A stretch of 64,000 nucleotides of DNA from CAINVV01 sp038323575. Lineage in GTDB: Bacteria; Bacteroidota; Bacteroidia; Bacteroidales; Prolixibacteraceae. Location: the NCBI GenBank assembly GCA_038323575.1, contig JBBQHB010000001.1, positions 1 through 64,000 on the forward strand, written 5' to 3'. The notes beneath the pieces are model-generated. The model searched no databases. It had not been told where the DNA came from and worked only from the letters and a program-made list of their open reading frames with translations. A program made the translations under genes and the position numbers. How positions within the stretch are numbered: position 1 is the first letter of the stretch; every line of letters starts with the position of its first letter. This document shows, piece by piece, positions 1 to 9,644 of this stretch.

Positions 1-1
1 T

Positions 2-17
2 TTAACCCAACTTGCAG
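2..17 (+). repeat. left terminal inverted repeat of the IS
   Basis: TTAACCCAACTTGCAG matches the reverse complement of 2170-2185 at all 16 positions. A partial second copy of the motif follows at 19-30. Confidence 0.85.
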
Positions 18-198
18 GTTTTAACCCAAAGTCAAAGAAAAATCAGTTAAAAATGCAGATTTTTCGTGGTTTGAATAGGAATATTTTCAGCCAATATTCT
101 ATAAACAACTGATAATCAGATGTGGTGTAATTCTATTTTTCATTTGTAGTCCCCAGGGGGGTATTGGTTATCAGCATATTAGGTTGTATTTTGCGGTC

Positions 199-2169
199 AT
201 GTATTTCAAAGTATCTATGCGCACCAATCCAGCCACGGGAATCTATTCGGGTTATTACCGGTTAGTTGAGAGTTATCGCAATTCTTGTGACAGGGTATGC
301 CATCGAACGATTTTGAATGCCGGTTATCTGGATGAACTGACCGCCGATCAACTCAATTTGATCCAGAAAATACTTACGGCAAAAGTAGCCAACCACGACA
401 ATCCCTTATTTGAGCTTCCATACACTGATGATGAATCGGTGATTCGCTATGTCGATCAGTTTTACAAGCGCATGGTTACCGAAAAACGGATCGATGTATT
501 TGTTGAAAAGAGGGATAAAAAGGTTTCATCTAACGGAAAAGACATGCAACTGATCGACCTGAACAGCATCCGGAATAAAGATGTTCGGGAGATTGGTGCT
601 GAATGGCTTTCGTATCAGGCCATGCGTCAATTAAAAATAGCGTCGTTTCTGGAAGGCCAGGGTTGGGCTCAGGAACAGATCAGTCTGGCCCAGACTCACA
701 TCATCAGTCGTGCAGTATACCCGGCATCGGAACTGGAAACTACCCGGTGGATCAAAGAAAACTCGGCCGTTTGCGAGATCACCGGGTACAACATCCAGCA
801 GGTTACCAAAGACCGTCTGTATGCCATTTCAAAAAAACTCTATGCCGAAAAGGAAGCATTGGAGCAATACTTGTCTGTTCGCACCAACGAGTTATTTGAT
901 ATTCAGGATAAGATCATCCTTTACGACCTGACCAACACGTATTTCGAAGGCCGGAAACAAGGTAGCAAACTGGCAAAATTCGGGCGTAGCAAAGAAAAGC
1001 GCAGCGATGCCAAATTGATTGTTTTGGGATTGGTCATCAATCCTGAAGGTTTTATCAAATACTCCTCGATTTTAGAAGGGAATATGGCTGATTGTAAGAC
1101 ACTCGAAGGAATGATCAGTAAATTGCGCATCCAAACATCTTCATCGGCTAGAAAAGCACTGATCGTCATCGATGCTGGTATTGCCACGGACGAAAACCTG
1201 AAAATGATATTGGATAATGGCTACGATTACCTTTGTGTGAGCCGGTCTAGTTTAAAAGATTACCACCTTCAAACAGGGGCAGCAACCGTTTGTGTTACCG
1301 ACAACCGCAAACAAAAAATTGAACTGTGCCAGGTCGTTTCGGATCGTAACACGGATTATTACCTTAAAGTGGAAAGTCATTCCAAAGAGTTGAAAGAACG
1401 TTCGATGAACGAGCAGTTCCGTTCCCGGTTTGAAGCCGGCCTGCAACAAATAGCTGATAGTTTGACCAAAAGCGGTGGAGTAAAACAAGAAGACAAAGTA
1501 TACGAACGTATTGGACGTCTCAAGCAGAAGTACCCCTCCATACAACGATATTTTGATATTGCAACAGAGGTAGTTGACCATCCAGAACCCATACGAAAAA
1601 AGAAAAGTATTGAACCGGATAAAGAGAAAACACGAATTGTGAGCTCCCTAAAATGGAATGTAAAGGTAGGAATTGACATCAATGCCCGAAGTGGTGTTTA
1701 CTTTTTACGCACCTCGATTCCGGCAGAAAACGAGAAAATTATTTGGCAATTTTACAACACCATACGCGAAATAGAGGCTACGTTTAGGATACTGAAGACC
1801 GATCTTGATTTGCGCCCGGTCTATCATCAAAAAGATGAAAACACGATGGCGCACCTGCACCTAGGTATGCTGGCATACTCGTTGGTAAATACAGTAAGGC
1901 ATCAGCTAAAAAAAGAAGGTATTCACAGCGGGTGGCGCGAGATTGTTCGAACGATGAACACGCAAAAAGCGGTGACAACTTTAGCACAAAACAACCACGA
2001 AGAGGTGATTATGATACGCCGGTGCTCCGAACCAAACCAGCCGGTGCGTAACCTTTACGATGCACTAAAATATAAATATGCTCCATTCGTAAAACGAAAA
2101 TCTGTAGTACACAAATCCGAACTCGAAAACTGCCAATTCATTGATAAACAACAATTCCGTTCGGATTAA
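199..2169 (+). CDS. IS1634-family DDE transposase
   Basis: This 656-residue protein should catalyse cut-and-paste or copy-out movement of its IS. The first catalytic Asp is in DLTNTYFEG (residue about 243), the second in VIDAGIATDENL (about 325). The Glu is in REIEATFRILK (about 526) with the E-(6)-K spacing of the IS4/IS1634 group. The upstream TTG at 184 would add only five residues; the ATG at 199 (MYFKVSMRTN) is preferred because the family begins with this YFK-like strand. The reading frame has no internal stop, so the enzyme looks intact. It is the only gene of the element. Confidence 0.88.
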   Translation: MYFKVSMRTNPATGIYSGYYRLVESYRNSCDRVCHRTILNAGYLDELTADQLNLIQKILTAKVANHDNPLFELPYTDDESVIRYVDQFYKRMVTEKRIDVFVEKRDKKVSSNGKDMQLIDLNSIRNKDVREIGAEWLSYQAMRQLKIASFLEGQGWAQEQISLAQTHIISRAVYPASELETTRWIKENSAVCEITGYNIQQVTKDRLYAISKKLYAEKEALEQYLSVRTNELFDIQDKIILYDLTNTYFEGRKQGSKLAKFGRSKEKRSDAKLIVLGLVINPEGFIKYSSILEGNMADCKTLEGMISKLRIQTSSSARKALIVIDAGIATDENLKMILDNGYDYLCVSRSSLKDYHLQTGAATVCVTDNRKQKIELCQVVSDRNTDYYLKVESHSKELKERSMNEQFRSRFEAGLQQIADSLTKSGGVKQEDKVYERIGRLKQKYPSIQRYFDIATEVVDHPEPIRKKKSIEPDKEKTRIVSSLKWNVKVGIDINARSGVYFLRTSIPAENEKIIWQFYNTIREIEATFRILKTDLDLRPVYHQKDENTMAHLHLGMLAYSLVNTVRHQLKKEGIHSGWREIVRTMNTQKAVTTLAQNNHEEVIMIRRCSEPNQPVRNLYDALKYKYAPFVKRKSVVHKSELENCQFIDKQQFRSD

Positions 2170-2185
2170 CTGCAAGTTGGGTTAA
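2170..2185 (-). repeat. right terminal inverted repeat of the IS
   Basis: CTGCAAGTTGGGTTAA is the exact inverse of the left end and begins one base after the transposase stop codon. The 2186-2405 stretch to its right is A+T-rich and shows no gene. Confidence 0.85.
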
Positions 2186-2405
2186 CATAGTTTTTAAAAA
2201 ACATAATCGCATTTTCCAGTAACAGCAAGGGTCTGTTAATTTATGGATACAAATGCAAATATATGTAAACATTTGTCAAAAACAAATTGTGACCGAATCC
2301 TTTAAATAACTAATAAATTGAAAGCATTGATCTTTCGACAATGACAAATTTCATCCAAAATTGCTATAAAAGCACAAATTCCGGTCACAAAAATATTTGG
2401 TTAAT

Positions 2406-2441
2406 AAAAAAGGAGCTTTCCTTGCGGAAAGCTCCTTTTTT
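2406..2441. terminator. bidirectional intrinsic terminator after the susCD operon
   Basis: A near-perfect hairpin with stem AAAAAAGGAGCTTTCC, loop TTGC and the complementary arm ends in a run of T on either strand. It lies about 35 bases beyond the stop of the last lipoprotein gene of the minus-strand operon. It could also stop transcription leaving the IS on the plus strand. Confidence 0.88.
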
Positions 2442-2476
2442 AAAAATAACTGTTAAAGTCAGTTTAAACAAACATG

Positions 2477-3193
2477 TTACAACTTTGTGTAAGTATGAAC
2501 ACCGGTCTCAATAACTTTGCCTTTCGACCAGATGGTATAATCACCAACCATTTTACCGGTTGCAGGAGTGATTACGCCTGATTCGATCCCTTCATAACCG
2601 CCACCAAAGTCGGTTTTTGGCATTGAATAGGTATTGGTAGTAAAATTGAGTGTAAAAGTGGCCTTCCAGGAAGCCCACCAACCATCATTACTAAGCAGAA
2701 TAGTAGTCGGACTCGTTTTTGAAGTAGTGATATGATAGCTCCATCCTTCAGCCGGTTCATCAACATTATAAGTACCTACAAAAATTCCTATCGGTTCAAA
2801 AACGGTAAAACTCCATGTCGGACCATAGGTCATTACTCCGTTGGCATCTTTCATGGTTACTTTCCAGTAATAAGTCAAACCCAATTCAACGGGCACAGTA
2901 AGCGATAAACCTGCGTTTCCAGCCTTATATAGCGGTGGTTTCGGATCAGTTCCGAAATAGACATCAGCCTTAGGCGTATCGCCGTCCTTGTCTGTCGAAG
3001 CCCATGTCAGGGCAACGGTTGTTCCGGTAATCTTAATGGTAGCAGCATTTGCAGGCGCCGTTACAGTTGGTTCCGTAAACGCGTTGTAGATCGTAAACGT
3101 GGTATTGTCCTTTTCGGTACAGCTTTGCATAGCAAACAATGATCCAAAGACAACCAACATAACCAGAAATATATTTTTTCTTTTCATATTCAT
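2477..3193 (-). CDS. surface lipoprotein with a fibronectin-III/SusE-like domain
   Basis: Last gene of the susCD operon. The lipoprotein signal peptide ends FAMQSC with the lipidated Cys near residue 25. An acidic or serine stretch follows (TEKDNTT), as in Bacteroidota surface-exported lipoproteins. Residues about 35-125 look like a beta-sandwich of FN3 or SusE type (TVTAPANAATI, ALTWASTDKDGD, YYWKVTMKDANG). The C-terminal half is rich in G, T and aromatic residues and ends in another probable beta domain. It probably helps the SusCD complex capture a ligand at the cell surface; the ligand is unknown. The start at MNMKRK is preferred over an upstream ATG because that extension would run into the preceding gene and hide the signal peptide. 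Confidence 0.7.
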   Translation of the reverse strand: MNMKRKNIFLVMLVVFGSLFAMQSCTEKDNTTFTIYNAFTEPTVTAPANAATIKITGTTVALTWASTDKDGDTPKADVYFGTDPKPPLYKAGNAGLSLTVPVELGLTYYWKVTMKDANGVMTYGPTWSFTVFEPIGIFVGTYNVDEPAEGWSYHITTSKTSPTTILLSNDGWWASWKATFTLNFTTNTYSMPKTDFGGGYEGIESGVITPATGKMVGDYTIWSKGKVIETGVHTYTKL

Positions 3194-3203
3194 TTTTTTA
3201 AAA

Positions 3204-4124
3204 CTATTGTCTTGTACAGGTTTCATACATGATGCGATTACCGGCAGAACTGGTGTAATAACAATTCAATATAAATACCTTCTTAACAGGATTGTAATAA
3301 TTAATCGTAAGATCAGCGGGTTTCAGCGTAGGATCACCTGTCCATGTAGCATACATATCGCCAACGGATCCACCAGTAGTTGGGTCAATCGGAGTTGCAA
3401 TAACTTTGTAGCAGGTTGTGCCGCCTACAACCACGGTGTTTGCAGTAATCTCAATGGTAATATCAAAGGCAAAATAGTTTCCAAAACCGTTCTTTCTGAC
3501 TGTTTTGCAATCCTGCGTATTGAATGTTTCAACGGTAGCAACAGGTTCGGTGGCATTCCCGGGACGAATACGGTAACCAACAACCATATAATCCGCAGCA
3601 TAAGGATTAGAAATCGGTAAAGCCAGTAAATATGACTTCATGTTGCCACCAATGGTGACCTCCTTACCTGAGGCGGTTTTCGCAGACGAAATAGTAATGG
3701 CTGTCATGAAATTGTCGCAGGCATTAAGCGTCTCCGCACCCCAAACCTTGCCAGTAGCAGTACCGGTTCTGGTACCGGCTTTAATAACAAGCGTTGAGGT
3801 CGTCATGGAAATAGTCGGGAAATTCTTAAAGCTCTTTCCTGAAGAGGCATTGTATGCAGTCACAGCAGCCGGGTCCACTACAAAAGATAATGTAATGTCT
3901 TCTGTTGGAAGTGCATCTGTTGCAATATTCACTCCGAAAGAGAAAGGAACCTCACCGGCTACAGGTTTCAATGCCAATGACTGCAGGGTATTTGCAGGAA
4001 TGGTGGCATACATTTTACCGGCCAGATCATCCTTCCAGTATTCTCCCACATTGTCTTTCAGGCAGGAATTCAAAAGCAAGGTACCGGCCAGAAAGGAGAG
4101 GGTCACTAATATTTTATTTTTCAT
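3204..4124 (-). CDS. DUF1735 (BT_3987-like) surface lipoprotein
   Basis: A 306-residue lipoprotein with signal peptide MKNKILVTLSFLAG and lipobox LLNSC (Cys 21). The N-terminal domain resembles DUF1735, with the VPFSFGVNIATD and ITLSFVVDPAAVTAYN strands and a TLVIKAGTRTG segment. The second half is a beta-rich domain typical of SusE/SusF-position proteins, with a DPTTGGSVGDMYATWTGDP segment. DUF1735 proteins sit with SusC/SusD pairs and act as surface glycan- or ligand-binding accessories. It lies 32 bases after susD, within the same operon. The start was set at the ATG that opens the signal peptide. Confidence 0.75.
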   Translation of the reverse strand: MKNKILVTLSFLAGTLLLNSCLKDNVGEYWKDDLAGKMYATIPANTLQSLALKPVAGEVPFSFGVNIATDALPTEDITLSFVVDPAAVTAYNASSGKSFKNFPTISMTTSTLVIKAGTRTGTATGKVWGAETLNACDNFMTAITISSAKTASGKEVTIGGNMKSYLLALPISNPYAADYMVVGYRIRPGNATEPVATVETFNTQDCKTVRKNGFGNYFAFDITIEITANTVVVGGTTCYKVIATPIDPTTGGSVGDMYATWTGDPTLKPADLTINYYNPVKKVFILNCYYTSSAGNRIMYETCTRQ

Positions 4125-4156
4125 ACTTAAATTTTTAAATTTTAAACAATCGGTCA

Positions 4157-5674
4157 TTAACGATTCTGCCAGAATATCTTGGAGGTAAAGGCATTGATGT
4201 TACCAACTGCAACAACGTTGTCATTGTTGTAATCAATCTCCCGTTGCGGAACGAGCAAACGTACCGGAGGAGTTGCATTAGCCTTGTTGGTATCCTCACT
4301 CCAGTGAATGAAGGTAGGAATACCTGATCTTCTGAAGTCAGTCCAGACCTCAACCGGAGCAATGCCGTTCAGCGAAACCCACTTCTGTGTAAGAATCAGG
4401 TTCAGTTTGTTTGCAGCCAGGTCATAGTTGACAGTTGATTTGTCAGTAAGCAGGAAGGCAGCCGCGGCTGTGGTTGTTAATCCCATGTATACAAAAGACT
4501 GTGTCATAGCAGAATTGTACAATGCTTTGCCGGTGGATCCGCTGATGTAACCTCTTTCTGTAGCTTCAGCCTGTACGAACAGACTTTCCAGGTCAGTCAA
4601 AAGTGGTGCTGATTTGTCGAAAGCGCCGATCATATAACCTTTCTGACCTGTAGCATAACCCAATTTAGAGGTATTTGCAGCTGTCAGTGGCGGAGCAGCC
4701 TGTCCAAGGTAGTTGCCTGCAAAATTTGTTCCGCTGTATGGATTGAAGAACCTGCCAATACGTGGATCCGCAGTAGAATTCATGAAATCACATGCATCCC
4801 TTCCGGCATTGTGATAGGTTACACCGTCTGATGCTGTAGAACCGCCAGCTTTGTAATACCTTTCGTAGAAAGGATTCATCTGACCTGGTGACTGAACATA
4901 ACCAGGATTTACCAATGCACTTTGTCCGGCACCCAGGTAACCTGCAGAAGCCGTTGTAGCAATTGCTGCTCTGATGTAGGTGTCACGTCCGGCCATTCCC
5001 GACTGGTGCACAAGCATTCTCAACTTGATGGTGTTGGCGAATTTGGCCCACAAAGTCATGTCGCCTGCAAACATAATGTCACTGCTTGCCGACAATGGAT
5101 TGGATCCCACAGGTGCAGTCTGAATCGTTCTGATGGCTCCATCCAGTTTTAAGATCAGATCTTCATAAACACCTTGTTGCTTGTCGAACTTTGGCTTTAA
5201 AATACCTTCTCCTGATTTGAAAGCTTCAGTGTAAGGAATATCGCCGTATACGTCAACAAGGTTGGCCATAAGATAAACCTTCAGGATTGTGGCAGAAGCA
5301 AGGAAATAGGCATCCTTGGGATCTGAAGAGGCTTTTTCAATCTCAGTCAGGTTCTGACCGTTTGTATAAGCTTCGTTGTATCCGGCTTCATAGCTGCTGT
5401 TCAGCACCCTGTACTGAACCAATGCGGAAGGTTGTGAATAGCCTGAACTGATTGACCATAAACCGTGCCACAGGTAAATATACTCGAACCTGCTCGGATT
5501 GTTCATCGTGCCGGCAATGTTTTTTAACACAGCCGGTAACAATAGTTTAGGTGGTACAGCAGATGCTTTGTTCGGATTCTTTTCGTTGACAGAAAGAAAA
5601 TCAGAACAGGAACTACCAAATAGTACCAGAGAAACTAACAGCGTTAATATTTTCTTATTCATATTCATTTTCAT
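4157..5674 (-). CDS. susD: SusD/RagB-family outer-membrane lipoprotein (SusD_2 type)
   Basis: A 505-residue lipoprotein (lipobox FGSSC, Cys 23) that forms the lid of a SusC transporter and binds its substrate. The segments SVNEKNPNKASAVPP, YLWHGLWSISSGYSQPS and ANTIKLRMLVHQSG fit the TPR-like helices of SusD. The region WVSLNGIAPVEVWTDFRRSG is a strong SusD_2 signature. It starts 7 bases after susC, which shows co-transcription. SusD_2 members often serve PULs of unclear substrate, and no enzyme here reveals it. Two further in-frame ATGs lie within the first five codons, so the exact start is uncertain by a few residues. Confidence 0.9.
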   Translation of the reverse strand: MKMNMNKKILTLLVSLVLFGSSCSDFLSVNEKNPNKASAVPPKLLLPAVLKNIAGTMNNPSRFEYIYLWHGLWSISSGYSQPSALVQYRVLNSSYEAGYNEAYTNGQNLTEIEKASSDPKDAYFLASATILKVYLMANLVDVYGDIPYTEAFKSGEGILKPKFDKQQGVYEDLILKLDGAIRTIQTAPVGSNPLSASSDIMFAGDMTLWAKFANTIKLRMLVHQSGMAGRDTYIRAAIATTASAGYLGAGQSALVNPGYVQSPGQMNPFYERYYKAGGSTASDGVTYHNAGRDACDFMNSTADPRIGRFFNPYSGTNFAGNYLGQAAPPLTAANTSKLGYATGQKGYMIGAFDKSAPLLTDLESLFVQAEATERGYISGSTGKALYNSAMTQSFVYMGLTTTAAAAFLLTDKSTVNYDLAANKLNLILTQKWVSLNGIAPVEVWTDFRRSGIPTFIHWSEDTNKANATPPVRLLVPQREIDYNNDNVVAVGNINAFTSKIFWQNR

Positions 5675-5681
5675 TTTAATG

Positions 5682-8600
5682 TTAGAAAGTAAGTTTTACA
5701 CTAAAACCATATACTCTGGTCGGAGGGGTCTGGTCTTCCGTGGTATAACCAACAGCATTACTGGTTGTAGCTGAGTTGTTGAACTCCGGATCTGTCCAAA
5801 CATTAGATTTCGGACGAAGCATCAGCAAATTCCTTCCAAGAACCGCAATTTGAGCGGCCTGGATGGCATTGCCCCCAAACAGTTTTTTTACAGGGACATC
5901 ATAAGAGAGGGCAACCTCTCTCAGTTTCCAGAAAGCAGCGCTTGTAGTATAGGCCCTGTTTGTAGTGTGGTAATCCGAGTTAACCCAGAATTGTCTGCCG
6001 GTATTGGCAACCAAGGCTGTCGTATTTGGGGTATAAACGCCCGGAGAAGTTTCGATCACTGAACCGGGGATGATGAATGCCTGGCGGCCGTTCTGAGCAG
6101 AGTGCTCAGAAGTACCGGTAAAGTCGAGTGCATTACCAACTGCGTTTACAATTACGTTACCACCTCTGTATTCAGCCGTGGCTGAAAGACGTAACCATCT
6201 GTAATTCAGGTCTGTTGAGATACCCAATGTGTGGTTGGGGTTACCATGACCTACGTTGACAAGGGCCGTTTGTTTGGTTGGAAGACCTGTAACCTTATCA
6301 ACAATAATATGGTCGTTAGGATCTCTCTTAACATCGCTTACTTTGATGGCAGGGAATTGCTGGCCTACAATTGCATAAGACGCACTGGTGTTGGTACCGT
6401 CACTGATTCCGAGTTCATTCAAAGTTCCGGGTAAAATGGATATAACTTCCGACGTCATATAAGAATAAGCAACGGATGCATTCCAGATTACTTTACCAAG
6501 ATTCAGCAGCGGAGTGAATTTCAGGTCAAGCTCAATACCTTTGTTCTGCATTTCACCTGCATTGATCAATGCACTGTAAAAACCTGTAGAAGATGAAAGG
6601 TTTGCAGGGATGGTCTGATCAAGCGTTGTGGATGTATAAGCATTTGTTTCCAGATGGATCTTGTTTTTCAGAAAACTCATTTCTAAACCAACCTCAGTCT
6701 CTTTGGTTTGTTCAGGCTTTAACAGCGGGTTGCTGAGGGTTGTATCCAAAATAAAACCGGCAGTCGCACCGTAAGGAAATCCAGTTCCTGCATTATAGGA
6801 TGGAAGTGTTCCATACCAGTCATTCAGGGAGATCTGTCCTGTCTGAGAATATCCTCCACGTACTTTCAGGAAGGAAAGTACCTGGTTGTCAATGATAGAC
6901 GGAAACATCTGGGAAAGGATCAAACTGGCATCCACTGCGGGATAGAAGAAGGAACGGTTGGCTTTGGTTAACCTGGAGTCCCAGTCATTACGCCCCGAGA
7001 AGTGAAGGAATGCGTAATCTTTGAAACCAACTGACACATCGGCAAAGAGACCTACAGAGCTACGTTCCAGCGTATTCTGGGTAACAGCAGGATTACCAAT
7101 GCGGTTGCTGATGTTGTACGATCCGGGGATCACAAGACCATCACTGGCTGCGTCATAAATCGTCTCATACTTCTGTGTATAGATAGAGTTTCCAGCAATT
7201 GCTTTTACACTGAATTCACCGAATTTCTGGTCAAAAGTAGCCAGGAAGTCGTTGGTCAGAATCACCGTGTTGCGCATCTGATCGCTGGACGTTCCGGCAT
7301 AGGTTTTGTTATTTTTCCCATTATCGGCCGGGGATCCCATATGTCCCTGGCTCCATGGGTCAGTAGCGGAATAAGCGCTGTAAACTGCCTCATCTTTGTA
7401 ATTGTGGTTGTTGATACCATTGTATACAAGACCTGTGCGGTTGCTGATCTCGAACCATTTGGTCGGTTTCAGCGAAAGGTTAACAGAACCCATTACATCG
7501 TTGCGCATCTGATTCTTACGGGAGTGTTTGAGCTGCCAGTAAGGGTTCGGATAATAAGCATTGAAATAACCGTCAAGCGTTGCAAAAGGATTGTTGACAA
7601 TATCTTTGTACTGGGTAATCGGTATTTGAGGAGGAGTGTTCAGAACGTTCCAGTAAACACCACGGTTCTGGTTCATGTCACCGCCTGATTCACTTGTTTT
7701 CGTGCGGGTAAAACTGATTGAATATTCAGCGCTGAACATACCGTATTTTCTTCCGGCTGCCATACGGGCGCCGCTTCTTCTGTTGGTGTCATCAGGAATT
7801 GTTCCTGTGCTGTTAACATCCTGTGCAGAGAGGTAAAAGTGACTCTTGTCATCACCACCTGAAACAGAGATGTCATTCTGCATGGAAATACCTGTGTTGA
7901 AGAAACTCTTCTTCTGGTTTTTCACAGCACTGTAAGGAATCATCTGGTAAGAACCGTCTTCCAGTTTACCACCTGAGATAACCATCCGTCCGTCGAATTC
8001 AGCGCCGTAAGTCTGGTTCTCGTAAGAGGTGTAAGGATCAGTATTCCTGTCAGGTCCGATCCACATGGTATAATTGGGATCAGAGTTGCTGGTAGTCTCA
8101 CTGGAACCACCCCCGAAACGCATTTGCATGTTCGGAATGGTTGCGATTTCCTCGAAAGTGGTAATGTTACTGATTTTAACAGTCATTTTTCCTTTGTCTC
8201 CCTTTTTAGTGGTGACAATCATCACACCATTAGAAGCATCGTTACCATAAAGAGCAGCAGCAGAAGCTCCTTTCAGCACGTTGACATCAGCGATGTCGTT
8301 CGGGTTGATGGAGTTCAGGTAAGTTGCACTTACCGGTACACCGTCCAAAACAACCAATGCCTGGTTTGAGGCCAGGAAGTGGCGGTTACCGCGGAGGGTG
8401 ATCTTCGTATCTGGATTAACACCGTTGTTGATGGTATTGATTTGCAAACCGGATACTTTGGCAGCCATACCGTTCATCACGTTGGATGCACCTGCAGAGG
8501 TAAGTTCCTGGTTGTCCACTTTGGCAGTAGCAACACCCATTTCCTTTGGTTTCCTCTTGATACCCATTGCAGTTACGATTACTTCATCAACTCTTTGGGT

Positions 8601-8897
8601 TTCAGCCTGCAAGACTACTTTGTAATTGCTTGCGGAACTAAGCGTAACCTCAGTATTAGTCATACCAACGAAAGAAACGGAAAGCGTCTTGGCGCTCTGC
8701 GGTACTTTGAGGGTAAACTTACCATCCATGTCGGTTACGGTCCCAAGCGTTGATCCCTTCACAACGACCGATACCCCCGGTATAGAGGTGCCGTCATCGC
8801 CTGAAGTCACAATACCCGTTATTTGACGGGTTTGTGCGAAGACAACTTGTAATCCTATAAAGCCCAGGAATACAAGCAACAGCGAAATTTTTCTCAT
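5682..8897 (-). CDS. susC: SusC/RagA-family TonB-dependent outer-membrane transporter
   Basis: A 1071-residue TonB-dependent transporter. In order it has a signal peptide (MRKISLLLVFLGFIG, cut near VVFAQ) and a carboxypeptidase-regulatory-like beta-sandwich (TGIVTSGDDGTSIPGVSVVV) at about residues 24-105. Next come a TonB-box-like DEVIVTA segment and the plug domain with the family motif GASAAALYGNDASNGV. The rest is a 22-strand barrel ending in an aromatic residue (YGFSVKLTF). With SusD it imports oligomers using TonB-ExbBD energy. The open frame extends 55 codons upstream, but the signal peptide fixes the start at 8897. No ECF-sigma/anti-sigma or hybrid two-component regulator adjoins it. 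Confidence 0.93.
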   Translation of the reverse strand: MRKISLLLVFLGFIGLQVVFAQTRQITGIVTSGDDGTSIPGVSVVVKGSTLGTVTDMDGKFTLKVPQSAKTLSVSFVGMTNTEVTLSSASNYKVVLQAETQRVDEVIVTAMGIKRKPKEMGVATAKVDNQELTSAGASNVMNGMAAKVSGLQINTINNGVNPDTKITLRGNRHFLASNQALVVLDGVPVSATYLNSINPNDIADVNVLKGASAAALYGNDASNGVMIVTTKKGDKGKMTVKISNITTFEEIATIPNMQMRFGGGSSETTSNSDPNYTMWIGPDRNTDPYTSYENQTYGAEFDGRMVISGGKLEDGSYQMIPYSAVKNQKKSFFNTGISMQNDISVSGGDDKSHFYLSAQDVNSTGTIPDDTNRRSGARMAAGRKYGMFSAEYSISFTRTKTSESGGDMNQNRGVYWNVLNTPPQIPITQYKDIVNNPFATLDGYFNAYYPNPYWQLKHSRKNQMRNDVMGSVNLSLKPTKWFEISNRTGLVYNGINNHNYKDEAVYSAYSATDPWSQGHMGSPADNGKNNKTYAGTSSDQMRNTVILTNDFLATFDQKFGEFSVKAIAGNSIYTQKYETIYDAASDGLVIPGSYNISNRIGNPAVTQNTLERSSVGLFADVSVGFKDYAFLHFSGRNDWDSRLTKANRSFFYPAVDASLILSQMFPSIIDNQVLSFLKVRGGYSQTGQISLNDWYGTLPSYNAGTGFPYGATAGFILDTTLSNPLLKPEQTKETEVGLEMSFLKNKIHLETNAYTSTTLDQTIPANLSSSTGFYSALINAGEMQNKGIELDLKFTPLLNLGKVIWNASVAYSYMTSEVISILPGTLNELGISDGTNTSASYAIVGQQFPAIKVSDVKRDPNDHIIVDKVTGLPTKQTALVNVGHGNPNHTLGISTDLNYRWLRLSATAEYRGGNVIVNAVGNALDFTGTSEHSAQNGRQAFIIPGSVIETSPGVYTPNTTALVANTGRQFWVNSDYHTTNRAYTTSAAFWKLREVALSYDVPVKKLFGGNAIQAAQIAVLGRNLLMLRPKSNVWTDPEFNNSATTSNAVGYTTEDQTPPTRVYGFSVKLTF

Positions 8898-9101
8898 AGA
8901 CAAATTTTTAGCGTTAAACAAAATAAACAGTGATATAGTTAGAAAAAACAAAAAATCTTTCCACAATGTTCTGACAAACTGTCGGTCGTGTCCTCTCAGA
9001 CAACTAACAAAGCCAACAAAACCGTTTAAAAGCCAAAATCTCTTATTTTCAAAGAAATTCAAACCTCAAACGACAAATGTGTTAATAATTGTTATCCAAT
9101 G

Positions 9102-9132
9102 CAAATATATTGAAAGAAAACAACCGCACAAT
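9102..9132 (-). promoter_or_regulatory. Bacteroidota-type promoter for the susC operon
   Basis: On the minus strand an ATTG (-33) and a TATATTTG (-7) are separated by exactly 19 bases, matching TTTG-N19-TAnnTTTG. It would leave a leader of about 200 bases before susC, long enough for post-transcriptional control. Confidence 0.55.
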
Positions 9133-9644
9133 AGCATTTAATGATTCTTTTTCCTGATTTCTAACAATTTAATATGACTATTGTCATGCATATTAACTTT
9201 TTGGACAATGAGTTCAAATCTATCCATTTGTAAATCTGATTCTTAATTTATCTCTTTTGAAGAAGCAAAATGTAGTTCGGAATGATTTCAAATTGTTGTC
9301 GTTTTCATATGTGTTCTGACTCCATAGAAAATACAGGGGGTTAAAACGATATTTATACCTTTTTAACCTAATATTGTTGACAAAATAGGGGGCATAAATT
9401 AGAAAATTATATTAATTACATGCTTTGAGCATAACAGGACTGCTTGTAATTTGAGTTTTTTGTGTGAAGATGACTTCCGGATAGCTAAATAACTAACTTT
9501 TTTCATGTTATGAAATCAGGATTGAGCTCCCTCTCATAGTGTCCGGTATACAGGATGATAATCTCAACAAAAGTACGAATGAGCTGAGACCTGGTCACCA
9601 TAAGGCTCGAATCATCTTAAACAAAAATGATCTGGTGATAGGAA
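9133..9644. other. intergenic region with one short coding-like remnant
   Basis: About 500 A+T-rich bases between the susC promoter and the ATPase gene. The only coding-like stretch is a 32-codon minus-strand frame at 9503-9601 that starts ATG and ends EIIILYTGHYERELNPDFIT. Its composition looks protein-like, but no family was recognised. It could be the tail of a decayed gene or mobile element. Confidence 0.3.

Larger units (their letters stand above)
2..2185 (+). mobile_element. IS1634-type insertion sequence, complete or nearly so
   Basis: A single transposase gene is enclosed by a 16-base perfect inverted repeat (TTAACCCAACTTGCAG at the left, its reverse complement at the right). The right repeat begins one base after the transposase stop codon, as is common in compact IS elements. 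The left repeat touches the window edge, so the left target-site duplication cannot be seen. A second partial copy of the end motif (TTTTAACCCAAA) lies just inside the left end. IS1634 belongs to the IS4-like DDE superfamily. The intact gene and matching ends suggest a recent or still active copy. Confidence 0.85.

Noticed and set aside
8898..9062. 55-codon upstream extension of SusC
   Set aside because: The extension places the signal peptide internally and has no promoter-compatible start. MRKISLLLVFLGF is a normal signal peptide start.
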